DNA of 64,000 bases from contig NC_135140.1 of the NCBI RefSeq assembly GCF_051014445.1, positions 12,331,501 to 12,395,500 of the forward strand, written 5' to 3'. Positions 48,474 through 60,696 of the stretch are shown here, one piece after another. Every line of letters starts with the position of its first letter. Within the stretch, counting starts at the first letter, position 1. A model generated the notes under the pieces. The model had not been told where the DNA came from. It did no database searches and worked only from the letters and a program-made list of their open reading frames with translations. The stretch is from Colletes latitarsis (taxonomy: Eukaryota; Arthropoda; Insecta; Hymenoptera; Colletidae). A program made the position numbers and the translations under genes.

Positions 48474-48763
48474 TGTATGTGCCTATAATAGCTCGAAACG
48501 TAAAAATGCCTGGGCAGTCGAGATTCGAAATTGCGTGCCATTGACGCGAGGACGAACTTCAGCTGTTCAAGAGCGAGAAGGAGAGGCTCCCATTCACGTT
48601 CTTTATCGATTTCTCGAAGTTGCGTGAAGTGCTGACCTGGCGTAACATGTGGCTCGTGCGGTAGGTATGTCGGCTTTCTCCACCATTCCGTTAAACGCTA
48701 AGGAAATTCGTCGTTACTAGTGTCGCCATCGATGCACTCAATTATGCCAAATCTGACCACAAC
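48474..48763 (-). repeat. Third copy of the ~290 bp unit from the fold-back arms
   Basis: Reverse complement runs from GTTGTGGTCAGATTTGGCAT to GGCACATACAT. It matches 13570-13820 and the complement of 17463-17656, with about 10-15 % visible differences. It contains about 37 bp (GGCTTTCTCCACCATTCCG onward) missing at 13625, so this copy looks more complete. It lacks the adjacent hairpin. It lies 440 bp beyond the ALS2 stop. Confidence 0.8.
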
Positions 48764-49511
48764 GATACTAAAATTTATAAAATAATATTGCTAGTATAAT
48801 TAGAGTTGGGCAAATTTTATTCACGTATAGCAAATGAAATTTTTAGATTTATTGGTAAACTGGCCTTTACACATTTCTTCGCTTGCCTGGATATCGATTT
48901 AATTTGACTGGATATCGCTGCCAATAGATTCTAATTTAGAAATAAAACGTAAAGCGAAATTAATTTACGAATAAATTACAAATTTTTATTAGTTATTCAT
49001 GAATAAAATGTGCCAAACTTTAAGTATAACGTAATGTAACTTACAAGAGTTTCATTTTTAGTGAATGTATCTCATTTACAAATAAGCATAATACATTTGC
49101 TGTATAGAATTTACTGGAAAACATTCCTGTATGTACAATTTATACGTAAATAATTCGATTAGAAAAGTAAAATTTTCTTGGACACTATCATATCGATTGA
49201 CATAATTTCTATCTTTCAACAAATTATTTTATTTTTAACAGAAACATAATATGAGAATAAAATCTTAAGTTATACAAAAACAATTGTAAATTATAAATAT
49301 AAGGGTTGCCGAAATTACTTAGATATTTGATATATTGTAGTAATGGGAAGGATGTTAGATAAAGAAAGGAGCACATATTAACATAATTTAGCATTTTCCA
49401 TTGCATTTTATAAAATGTTTACATGGGGAAATATTTACAAAAATATGAGTAGGGTATGATGAAGTGTAGAAGACAGGAAAAAAGGATGAACAATATATTT
49501 TTATGAACGCT
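48764..49511. other. Intergenic, 3' side of Set1
   Basis: AT-rich, presumably including the Set1 3' UTR. No recognisable gene or shared repeat was seen. Confidence 0.5.
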
Positions 49512-52500
49512 TCAATTCAGGGTACCCCGACATTGAGGAGCTCCACATAGGCAAGGAATTTTGTCATCCTCCAATGGAAATTTATAATCATACGTAATTT
49601 CCTCATTAACTCCTATTGGTTGTTTACTATAGATTACAATTTTCTTTTGGCTTTCGATTGTAATTACTTTTGCATAACAATTTGGCTGAAAAAATAGGAG
49701 AAAGAATGAATCATTTTTACTAAAATAACATTACGTATGCCTATTTATTTGAAACCCGATCAGGTAAAAATAGAATAACACTGAAAATATAAATTTTATT
49801 ATAATACTCACATTGCAGCTATGATTAATAAATCGTGCTAAATTGCCACACTTGGTTGCATCAATAATTGTATCTAAATCAATACGGAAAAGATAAGAAC
49901 TACCGATACCGGTAGCTTCGTATTGAGATTCTCTTAAATCAGCAACAACTGGCCTAACCATTTGGCCAACATATTCAATGACCATTTCGTCGGCTGCAAT
50001 TGGTTCCATAGCAAATAAACCCCAATCGTGAATACCGGATTTAGCAAATTTCAACTGTTTTTTTCTGAACTATAAGGATAAAAAAACATGATAAAATATT
50101 TATAGGCGTATACTTAAATATATTGTAGTATTGGCGAGTGAATAAATCTTACTTTCAATTGATTGAATTTAAGAAGATCACTGTCAGTGTCAATACCGAA
50201 AGCTGTTAATAATCGACGTTGATTACTTCGGGCTTCGCGTGATAGAGCTTGCATTTTACCAGTTAACGCTTTAGAATTATTTTTGGGACCATTTATTGTT
50301 CCATCACCTCCGGCATAAGGACCATTACTATCTTCAACATCGTTACTGCGTTGTATACTTTGCGCGTAATGATGCTATAAGAAACAGTTTGAAACGAAAA
50401 TATATAATATACCCATTGACAATGTATAATTAAAAAAGAATTTAGTTAACATAAAGAAAATTATACCTTGTGTTTAGCTTTTTCTCGTACATCAACTTTA
50501 TAATATCCTTCTGTTCTTGCACTTCCACTGGTGTGTAATCTAAGTTCATCCCTTTTTCTTCGTTTTGCAGGGCTTGGAATATCTGTAGCAGGGTGATCGA
50601 CCCAATGCGTATCGTTTAGCCAATAACCTTGACTATCATCCGCTAATAAAGCTTCGTAACTTCGTCTTAAATATTCCACATCTTCTGCATCTATACCTCT
50701 AGTTAAAAATTCGTACAAAATAGCCATTTCTGACATAAGATCACGTTCTTTGTATGTGACCGTTGGTTCTTGAACAACTTGTTGAGAGTATTTTTCATAA
50801 ACGAATTCATTTTGAATATTTTCCTTCTCTCCTTCGTGATTTTGATGACTATGTATTTTCGTGTATTTATTATATTTCCGTTTTTCTACTTTGTGGGTTT
50901 TATCTTTGCTCTTGGCCAATTTTATAATTTTCGAAGATTTAATTTTGACGGGTTTTATTTGTGCCGGCGGCGCACGAACTACAAATTCTGTTATTTCTGG
51001 TTGTGATGGCGGTAATGAATAAGAATGTTCCATGTAAACTTGCGAAGCTTGCGAACCGGGCGAACTCGGGCTTTGCTGACCATTTAATCGAAGATCAGCT
51101 TCAGCTTGGTACCTAATAAACGCAAAATAACGTAAGTAACTTCCTGTGTCTTTTATATAATTACAAGATAATGTGATTTTACAAACCTTAATCTTCTGAT
51201 TTCTAAGCTTTCCTCCTCTGAATCGGTAGTAGGTATTTCGCTAAACATTTCAATCTTTTCCGATTCTTTCAATATGGGTTCGTCGTTAATGTACTTAGCA
51301 GACATAGTTTGCAGAGCTCTAATAATATTTGGTTGTAAAGGTCCCGGACTCCTATGTCTTATAATATTATCTTGTCCAGCTAATGTTATTAAAGCTTCTG
51401 CTGCAGAATTTTCCATTTTTTGCATGTCACGAGGCTCTTGTTTTACTGGTACTACCGAAGCAAATGTACTTTTTACTTCACTTTCTGTTTCGTCCTGCAC
51501 ATTTTTCACTTTTACGTCTACACTCATTGTTCTAGGTGTTTCAAAATGTTCTTCATTGACAGAGTTTTTGTTTGCCTTTCCAACGTCTTCTTTGTCACTC
51601 TCGTATCTTAACGGAGACGGCACAGAATTAGCTTCACTTTCAAATTGCGAAAATTCATTTGAATTCACGTCTTTTATTTTAATATTCGGTATTGGCGTCT
51701 CTCTACCAGTTGGAGTTGGACAATCTAGCGACCTTTGTATTGCAAGTTCCGTTAAAATATCGGGATCTTCGCTATTGCAAGCCAAGGGACGTTGATCCGA
51801 CATACGACTGTCCGTGTCTTGCTAAAAATAAAAGATTATTTTTATGTATTGTAAACGCGAAATAATGTTGCATACAGTATATTAATAAAAAAAAAAAAAG
51901 ATATTTGTAATGAATCTAATATATACCTCGTCTTCAAAATTGCCAGAACATACTTCTTCGTCGGAACTATCGTTCGAACTGCTGGAAGATTCGATGCAAC
52001 TCAATTCGTCACTACTGCTATCGTTTGACGATGACGATGAAGACGACGAAGAAATACTTGGAAGAGAAGTAATCGGCCTTTTAACCTTTTGTACCGATGT
52101 TAAGTCAAGGTCGCTATCGCTTTCTATGATTTCAGTATCGCCATGATCAGACTGACGGCTATCTTCGTCTTGTGGCAATGGGCTAGGAGCTTTATTTTTG
52201 CGCTGTAATATAAATTATTAACGTACGTTGATAAAAATATTAGCAAAAACAAAGGTGCATCATAGAAAAATTACCCTGAAAGAAGGCATCTTTGGCATAC
52301 TAGCTCTAATTCCCAAACCAAATCCATCGTAATTAAATCCAAGCGGAGTTGTCTGCTCCAAAAGCAGTGATATTCCTTGAGGTTTCGATCCTTCCTCTTT
52401 ATTACCGTTATTAACAATGGTATTATATCCTCCTTGATTTTGACTTTTCTCAGATTTCTTTTCGTCCCACCATACTTCAAACAGTTTGAACGCAGTATTC

Positions 52501-54746
52501 TCTATCATTTTCTTATTAAAATCCTTTTTCAAAATTTGCTTTAATTCATTTACAACTCTGTTCAATACTCCATTAATAGTAGGACCCTAAATTTTTAATA
52601 GTTATTCAATAGCTCCAATGTAGCATTTATGCATGTATGTAAAAATAGAAACATATACCTGTGGATTATCTTTTGTAATATTGTGATTAGCCATGGCGTG
52701 AAGTCGCGATTGAAAAGATGGATAATAATTTGCCCCTTGATGGTTTCCTACTGCTCCGGAAAATGATGTAGTATTAGGTTGGTAATGACTCTGTAAGTAT
52801 GTTGTTCCGTAAGGATATGGATATTGTGCTGGTCGTGGCCAATGGTACATATCACTGTTGGGATAATGGGTTAGATGTCCAGGATAACCAGCTCCTGGAT
52901 ATAACTGACTCGTAGGTTCCGCTTGAGCAATAACCTGTGCATTTAAATTGCAAAATACTTCATACTTGTAATAATATGAAATTATATACATTATATTATT
53001 TATTAATATAATCACCTCCTCGATTTTCTCATCTCCTGAACTTAACGGACTTAACGACATTCTATCATCGTCGGGTGGAGGCGGAGGCGGTGGCTCTTTT
53101 GGTGGTTCTGGTTCAATATCGTCCGGTGCAGGGCTATAACTTCCCAATAACGCTTCATCTTCGCTCGAACTTATAACGCTACCTAATTCTTCGTCAACGG
53201 AAAACTGATTGAGGCTATTCTCATGTATTTTCCAACGTTCCTTATTCCTTTCCCTCATTTTCTCAAAACACGATTTGTACGTTTCATGAGACAGAAAAGG
53301 ACTCGGTGGTTCTGAAAGCATTTCGTTATCTGCATTGACAGACTTCTTTTCATCTTCAGAATCGCTACCAAATTGCAAGAAGGGCGGCGCCATTCCTCCG
53401 GCTTTATCTTTCAATAACATAGCAATTCTGGTATCCAAGTCTAACGTTTTACGCGTCTCTATCGGTGAATCTCCTGACGAGATTTTTGTAACGCTTTGAT
53501 TCTCTTTCTCTTTTTCTTTTTTAGGTGTGTGATGCATTTTTACATTAGAAGCCTTCGTAATCGGAATCATGTTAGAATTAGGATTATCTATGTTAGTTCC
53601 ATGTTGTACAGGCCACATAGAAGACGATGCGTAACCTGTTGACCCTGTATTGTTTCCCCACCATATACTTGAATTCTGTTGAATTGAGAGATTTTGCGTT
53701 ACATTTTGGGGCATATTTGCTAAATAATTATTCGATGGTTGATGATGATAGCTGCTATAATAAAAATCATAATTTGTGGCTGGAGTAGAATTTTGAGAAT
53801 AATTGTTAGAATAATTTAATTCACTGGGCGCAGTACCATAGCCTAAATCGCTTCCAGTACTGCCACTAGGAGTAGGGTAATCTCTATATTTGCTGTATCT
53901 TGAGTTTTCTACGTACGTATCTCTCGATTTCTCTATATTCGACACCATTTTTTTATTACTTCTGAAATCATCACGTTCTTCGGTAATAATTTTTTCGATC
54001 GGTGTTTGTTTCTCTTGGTCATTTTCAGATTTTACCTCCTTTTCGATTTTCTTTTCTGCCTTCTTTTCTACAGTCAATTCATCATAGATCTTTTTACACT
54101 CTTCTCCGAATGCGTCGAGGAACACTCTTAAGACTTTGCCCATCACAGACGTATTGTTTAATTTTTCTACGCATGCTTTTGAAGCTTTCGTACTTTCAAA
54201 TACAACTCTCGCGATTCCGAGATGTTTGTTAGTTAAAGGATGATAATAAACGATAAGTTCTTCTACAACTCCAAATTTTTGAACCATATCCGTTAAAAAA
54301 GTTTTATCTATATTATCATTTAAATGACAAAACGTTACTTCGAGCGGAGGTGGTTCGCCGCAATAATTAGAGTCAATTTTGAATCTAGGTACAGGCAAGT
54401 CAAGCTGTTCCAAACGAGTCCAAATTCTTGTTAACTGTGACCTGGGATCTCGAGGTTGAACTTCAGGATAAGTCGGATCTCCTGGGACCATTCCATCGTA
54501 TCTGTATAACTTTGTTGCACCTTTGACTAAAAACGGATCAACTAGCAGCTTGTAATTTCTTGGTTTCTGAGATGTTTGTACAGCAGTTGTGTCTTTCTGT
54601 ATGTGTGTTACATGGGTGTGGCTATGTTTCGACGATTGATTTGAGTTCTGAGATGCGCTTTGTAAATTTCCATGTGAATGACGATGACGATGCGAATGCG
54701 CATGTGAGTGTCCATGACCATGCCCATGTCTCTCCATTCCGTTCAT
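49512..54746 (-). CDS. Set1: Set1 (SETD1A/B) histone H3 lysine-4 methyltransferase
   Basis: Nine minus-strand exons (54746-53016, 52934-52659, 52586-52275, 52202-51927, 51821-51187, 51112-50467, 50374-50153, 50069-49812, 49685-49512) join in phase to 1509 residues. The N-terminus is strikingly His-rich. An RRM follows at about 130-215 (LEVTFCHLNDNIDKTFLTDM, LGIARVVFESTKAS). Middle regions are acidic, Ser-rich and Pro-rich. GSARTEGYYKVD is the WDR5-interacting Win motif. The n-SET/SET part has RRLLTAFGIDTDSDLLKFNQ, IHDWGLFAMEPIAADEMVIE, RFINHSCN|PNCYAKV, ITYDYKF and the post-SET CLCGAPQCRGTLN. The catalytic NHSC-x-PN motif is split across the last intron but intact. Set1 is the catalytic subunit of COMPASS and supplies most H3K4 di/trimethylation at active promoters. 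Confidence 0.98.
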
Positions 54747-57700
54747 TGCCTCCAAGCATCATCCATTCATGTAAACTGCTATAACAGATATAAATAAAAT
54801 TCAGTGATAAGATAATGTTACCATTACAAAATGTATTTCATTGTATAAATGTTCTATTTTAATATACCTTGTATTAAATGAGTCATGGTAACGTATTACA
54901 ATTAATATTAAAATACCTGTACATTATTTACATAAGACACTGATTTCCAAATATGAAACAAAACTAAAGAAATGTCTACATCCAACATTAACGACATGCT
55001 TAAAGCAGTGCAAGAAAAATTAATTAGATTTTTCTGTATCAAAAATTTTGTTGGTTGTCTCTTCATTTTGGAAAACTAATTAAAATTAATACAAATTGAT
55101 TGCATTATTATGTACAAGTTGATCTGTAATTATAATATATAATTCTAATACATAGCGTAAAGAAACTATAAAGTAGTTTAAAAATAAATGTTAGAAAGAA
55201 ACAAATTAACAAAAGGTAATGGAACAAATCCATAGAGGTGTCTTTTAACAGAAAATATACAAAACCTATACCATATCGATACAAAGGATATTTTCTGTTA
55301 TAAAAAAAATGCGATACACAATAAAACAAAAACCTGTTTCCATTTTTAACTTACATCCAGTTTGTTTTTCTTGTCCAAATAAGTTGGTTTGTTTGTTAAT
55401 GCGAGAAATTCATGTTTTAACGAAACATAACCTCAAACATTTCAGAGTTTTCAGGTTGAACTTTTATTCGAAAAAACGAAGCAGTAACCATTTCTTAAAA
55501 AGAATTCCTTGTAACATGTTCTTTATATTAATTCTTTTGTATGAACTCCGATAAAGTAGAAGTTTTTCTTATGGAAAACACAGCCTTTTAAGTATTTATA
55601 CAAAACGTTCCGGTTTTTTCAAAAATCTGTAATTTTTCAATTTATTCCTATAATATTGTATTCACTATATGGACGTCATTCACGTATCAGCCTTGTTACT
55701 TGATTCCATTTTATTCTTCGTTGAAAATATAGAGGTTTATTTGCTATTAACTCTCAGACACACCAGCGCAAAACTACCTGAATGTTTGACTGCCAGCACA
55801 ACGCACTGCGCCCTGAATTTCCTAATTCTTATCGAGTATTAATTACTAGTATAAACAACGGTACGTCAAAAAATTAATTTAGTGAAACTTATTTCACTTT
55901 AGCTTAGTACGTAGAATGTGTTGACTGAATTTTAACAACTTCATAGCTTTGATAAAATACACGAACACATTCGGATGACGCCATCCTTGTTATAAAGACC
56001 ATGACGGTTCTTTTGACCATTTTACCAAACAAATTCTACGAACATTTTGAACGAAGACGGATAGTTTTTTTATTCGCTATAAGAAATGCATGATATTTTT
56101 TCGAGATATTGTTATCCTAAAATGCTCCAAACAAAAGTCCAATTAGGCGACTGAACCAAGTATGCGTTTCAACATGTTTTTTTCGTTTTCTGATCTGTCC
56201 TGACTCACAAATTTCGATAGCGTCGAAAGAATAGTTGAACGTTGCATCTTCTGCTGGCATTCTCTATATTTACTAATAGTCTGCAAATGTAATTAATGTC
56301 TAACGGCAGTATCGCAAAATAATTGCTGAATATGTTACTCGTACAACGAGTAATATTTAATCCATGCATTGGTCGGCTTCGATCTAAGAGAATTTTCAGA
56401 CACTCCGTTGTCAAATCAACTTTCTGCCTTTAAAGAAATTAGCGCGTTAATGCGCGCGTACATATAGTAATGGGCAAAACTATTAATGAGTTGCATTTAT
56501 TAAAATAAAATTCATAACGATACAATAATTATGTTAATATATATTTTATTTCAATATAACATTTTATATATAGCGTCGTTTACATATTTATCACTACGGT
56601 ACTTAACACTGAAATAATAAGATTACATCGGTTACGTCGGGACAAATATATTAACATAATTAAATGAAAAGTAATACGTGTTAATAACAAGTTGGAAATT
56701 ATATATTTTTCATCGATTGTTGTTCTTAACTTATTCTTTATAAAATTCACTAATTTATTCGTAAATTTTGAAGTTACTCCAAATTTCCAATAGAATATAT
56801 ATTTTTATCTATAACAATTGATATCAAGATATTGCGTATGATAATGACTATAAAGTGTAATAGTTGCTATAACGTACATCATATGGACCAAATACATGTG
56901 TAAAGTGTTACAAGTTGTTTTTTCAAAAATCAATGAAAATAGCAGTCTGTCGGTAATTACGACAGTATTCGCCTAAAACTGATAACATATCAAAGTTGGC
57001 CATTTTAAAGATTTTATTCGCTGGATGACTTGTAAATACTAAAGTTATTTGTGGTTTTGTAGGAAATCGAACAGGCGTACTATCGTTGAGAAAATGTTCC
57101 ACTTAGAAGCGTATATTTGTAAATAGGATCAAAATAGCTTGGAATACTTGTTCTACAAACGTATTTGTAGAATAAATTTCAATTTTTCACCTTGACTCTA
57201 TGACTATGCAGGAAAAAAAAGAAATGGTTCAAGTAAATGATATTTGATTTGATAAGATCTATCCAAATAACAAAAGAATAATACTAAGCTTTATTAAAAA
57301 GAATCTAGAGGGCCTTCCTTTTCCCCCAAATAGTCGCCCCCAAAAGAATTTGTTAAACATTACTAGATTGACCAACCTGGGTATCATTTGATTAAAATTT
57401 AAAAAAATGGAATCGATATTTTCATTAGTTTCTCAGAAATCAGCTTTTAACGCTTTATTTGGACTATATGGTATATGTACGTGGGTGTAGTCTTCCGATT
57501 CGCGGAATGACATTGGGGATTTCCAACTAACGTTTCCAGTATCGTTCCACCAATCTGTTTGATTCACCGATTTAAGGTAGTTTTACAGAAAAGTCACCAA
57601 TAATCATCAAGCCTTTTAAACTGATAGGAAACGTTTTAAAACATTACAAAAGTATTTTGAGAAATTGCATTACGTATCGTTTTATAGTCGTTTTATCGGA

Positions 57701-57920
57701 AAGTTTTGTGATATATTCGTTCGTGTTAATTATTTCTTTCCCACCTTTGTTATTTTCAGTTAGTGTATTTTTAATCAATGACGTTACTTTTATTGAATTA
57801 AACAGAAATATATTCTTAAATATTTTATATTATCTTTTATACTATAAATATGTATCGAATAAGGTCGATATATGTATCGATGTATGATCATAAGTTTTGA
57901 GTTTGGCCAATAGATGGAAC
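54747..57920. other. Set1 / RpL6 divergent intergenic region
   Basis: AT-rich with scattered short open frames lacking domain features. It should include the Set1 promoter, and a noncoding leader exon is plausible near 54.8-54.9 kb. No RNA gene or shared repeat copy was recognised. Confidence 0.4.
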
Positions 57921-57924
57921 TAAG

Positions 57925-57954
57925 GTATAGTTTCTTTTATATGCACGGTTTACG
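57925..57954 (+). promoter_or_regulatory. Possible RpL6 noncoding leader exon with TOP-like start
   Basis: A TTTCTTTTAT pyrimidine-rich run is followed 15 bases later by TACG|GTAAGA, a good donor. The RpL6 start codon directly follows a TTATTACGCAG acceptor at 58490, so a leader exon upstream is required if that acceptor is used. Ribosomal-protein mRNAs usually begin with an oligopyrimidine tract. The specific exon is a guess. Confidence 0.35.
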
Positions 57955-58313
57955 GTAAGATGGAATGGGATATATTAATCTAATATTATCGAAGTAATCT
58001 TTTGTTGTATTAGAAGGAAAGTTATATATTTTGTTAAATTTCACATGTTTCGTAATTCTTCTTTAAGAAGAACATCATATTTTTGGTCAATGTTGTAATT
58101 TCATTAAATTTCTGGGACTCGAAACTTTAAGAGGTTAAAATTTGACATTTCGTTGTTCTCCTTAATAATTTCGATGTATATTTTTTAAATTGTACGTCGT
58201 AATGAAATTTTGTAAAATGCTAACCAAGTTTCTTATCTATTTCTGTAAATTTCTTTATAATTCACGTTTAAGTTAATGAAAATGTGACATAACCTTTACG
58301 AAACATGGTAAAC

Positions 58314-58367
58314 ATACTTAGTAAGGGATTATAACAATAAATACTTAGTAAGGGATTATAACAATAT
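58314..58367 (+). repeat. Two 27 bp tandem repeats
   Basis: ATACTTAGTAAGGGATTATA plus seven further bases, repeated once with period 27. It would lie in the proposed leader intron of RpL6. Confidence 0.85.
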
Positions 58368-58490
58368 GCACTAAGTTTATATAATTATTCTATAAAATAA
58401 ATATCATTGAAATTAAAATCAAATGTTTAATTATCATTTTATTTATTTGTAGTTGTATCGTAATTGATTTAGTTTATATTTATTACGCAG

Positions 58491-59482
58491 ATGACCGATA
58501 CAAAGAAAGCGATGGATACAAAAGTAAATTCTCCGGAGAAGACAGATGCTTCTTCGAAGAAAAAAGGTGGAAAAAAAGGTCGAATCAGGCCACGAAATTA
58601 CGATTTAGGAAATGGTGTTTACAGATTTAGTCGTACCCGTATGTTCCATAAGAAAGCCATTTACAAATTTCTTAATGAGAAAACTCCAAAAACTGTATGT
58701 TATGTAATATTATGTATGTTGTTCGGTGCTATTCTTATTTACGTGTAATTTATATATATATATATAAATGTTTAATAACAGGTTAAACCTAAGAAGCCAG
58801 TAACCGTAGAAAAGAAAATCAGTGGCGACAAAAATGGAGAAAAACGAATCGTACTATTAAAAAAAAGGCGTGCTAATTATCCTACCGCAGATCCTGTGAC
58901 TGTACATCATGCTAAGAAATGTTTTCGCGATCACCGTCGTTATTTGAGGCCTTCTTTGAAACCAGGGACTATTTGTATCTTACTTGCTGGAGCTCATAAA
59001 GGAAAACGAGTTGTACTCTTAAAACAACTTAAAAGTGGTTTGCTTCTAGTTACAGGTGGGTTGCGTGAACTTACAATTACTCAATATTGTCTGTCGATAG
59101 AAACGGAAAACTAAATACGAATGGTTTAAAAACAGGTCCGTTTTTGATCAATGGTTGCCCTCTCCGAAGAGTTAGTCAAAACTATGTAATTGCTACGTCG
59201 ACGAGTATTAATCTTTCGGGTTTGAAACTTCCGCCTCACGTAAATGACGATTATTTCAAAAGGAAACGCGAGAAACGTGCAAAAAAGGAGGAAGGTGATA
59301 TCTTCACTAAAAAGAAGGATGATTATAAAGCAAGTCACCAGAGGAAAGCTGATCAAAAAGTAGTGGACAAATTTGTCATTTCCGTTATTAAGAAGAACAA
59401 AGAGAAGAAAACACTATTTACTTACTTGTCAGCAATGTTTGGATTAAGAAGCAGTCAATATCCACACAGATTAAAGTTCTAA
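58491..59482 (+). CDS. RpL6: 60S ribosomal protein L6 (eL6)
   Basis: Coding exons 58491-58694, 58782-59055 and 59136-59482 join in phase to 274 residues, a usual length for insect eL6. The N-terminus is Lys-rich (TDASSKKKGGKKGRIRPRNY). The eL6 core follows: FSRTRMFHKKAIYKF, LRPSLKPGTICILLAGAHKG, KRVVLLKQLKSGLLLVTGPF, NGCPLRRVSQNYVIATST and DYFKRKREKRAKKEEGD. It ends SQYPHRLKF. eL6 is a structural component of the large cytoplasmic ribosomal subunit. The ATG directly follows a CAG acceptor, so the 5' UTR is probably in an upstream exon. An AATAAA at 59510 lies 28 bases past the stop, typical of compact ribosomal-protein mRNAs. Confidence 0.98.
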
Positions 59483-59882
59483 TTTTCTGTGATTTGAATC
59501 TAAATATATAATAAATACAGAAATTTTGAATATAATTTATTTTATTATATTACCAGTAGGTATATTACGATAATTCCCAACAATTTTTAAGGTCTAATTC
59601 CGCAAATAGATGTATAAGTATTTGTTCTTTAATCTCGCTGGGATTAAGTACGATGGATTACGCGTTAAACAGATACCTGTTGTACTCAATGCCAATAAGA
59701 ACATGCCACTTTAATACTGTTTAACGAAGATAATAATTGTTTAAACAAATAGTATTTTTATAAATACATTAATATTTCTCATTATCAACGTTATCAATTC
59801 AGACTAGAATACGACTTAGCGTTTCGAATTAAGATTATTTTAAGAGAAATAATAATTGTTTCATATTTAGATATAAATAATT
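59483..59882. other. RpL6 3' UTR and spacer
   Basis: Holds the AATAAA at 59510. The rest is AT-rich spacer with nothing recognised. Confidence 0.5.
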
Positions 59883-60135
59883 AGAAAAAGTGTCTTTGAA
59901 TGTTGTCAAGCGTCGACACTGTAATATTAAACTCCAAAGGTTCATAATCTAATTACAGGAAAAAAGTAATTAGTAAATAATCAAGTTGCGTTTCAATTTA
60001 TCAAAATGGCGGGATTAAGTTCTCTCTGTCTTTGTTGCACACTATTGCTATTTCTTTCTAATCTCATTCGTCAACCTCTTTTCCTATTCTGTAATTCCAA
60101 TAATTTTTAGCAGTTTGAGTCTCGATTCATAGATA
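59883..60135 (+). repeat. Dispersed ATGGCGGGA-containing repeat, copy 3
   Basis: Best match to 9880-10157. Landmarks in order are TTTGAATGTTGTC, ACACTGTAATATTAAACTCC, TTCATAATCTAATTACAG, AAAAAAGTAATTAGTAAATA, AATCAAG, ATCAAAATGGCGGGA, TTTGTTGCACACTATTG, TTTCTTTCTAATCTCATTCG and TCTCGATTCATAGA. It lies about 560 bp upstream of the TPC1 start codon. Confidence 0.7.
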
Positions 60136-60696
60136 GTGTGGTGGTATTTTATGGGGCCATATGAATATTTTAAATGCCGACTAAAAACTAAAAACAATGA
60201 CTAAATTATTGAGAAAAGTAATGAATAAATGTTGTTATAGGTGCAATCGTTTCCAAAAATCGTATTAAATGCTACGTCTATTTTATATCTTGTCCGCAAT
60301 ATTTATCTCTATTTATTATACAAAACATTTTTTCATAATTTTTCTTAATTACAATAGATATAGATTGGAAAATAAAAGGTGGTGTTATGTTTTAGTTGCG
60401 TCAAGGTTTGTTAAATGAAATTTAATTAGTGTTTGGATAAATCCCATATGTGTAAATGCGCATGCGTATTACAACCTGTACGTCAAATACGAGAGCGTCG
60501 AATAACATCAGTTTATGTATTATGACATTGTAATATGTAATATTTATCATGTAAGAATGTGCACGTATCTTCATATATTCTTTTTTAATTTAATCTAGTC
60601 GGACTTCAGTTTCCGAGCAGTTACACCACTGCATAGATCTAAATAGGCTAGTGTAAATAGGTATTTATTAACAAATGTATTGTGTTCTGAATACGT

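Noticed and set aside
51274..51795. 173-codon plus-strand open frame
   Set aside because: Antisense shadow of Set1 exon 5; codon bias and homology belong to the minus strand.
58491..58748. 85-codon RpL6 exon 1 frame ending in a hydrophobic tail as a separate membrane protein
   Set aside because: The tail is intron read-through past the GTATGT donor; splicing to 58782 gives the standard eL6 sequence.
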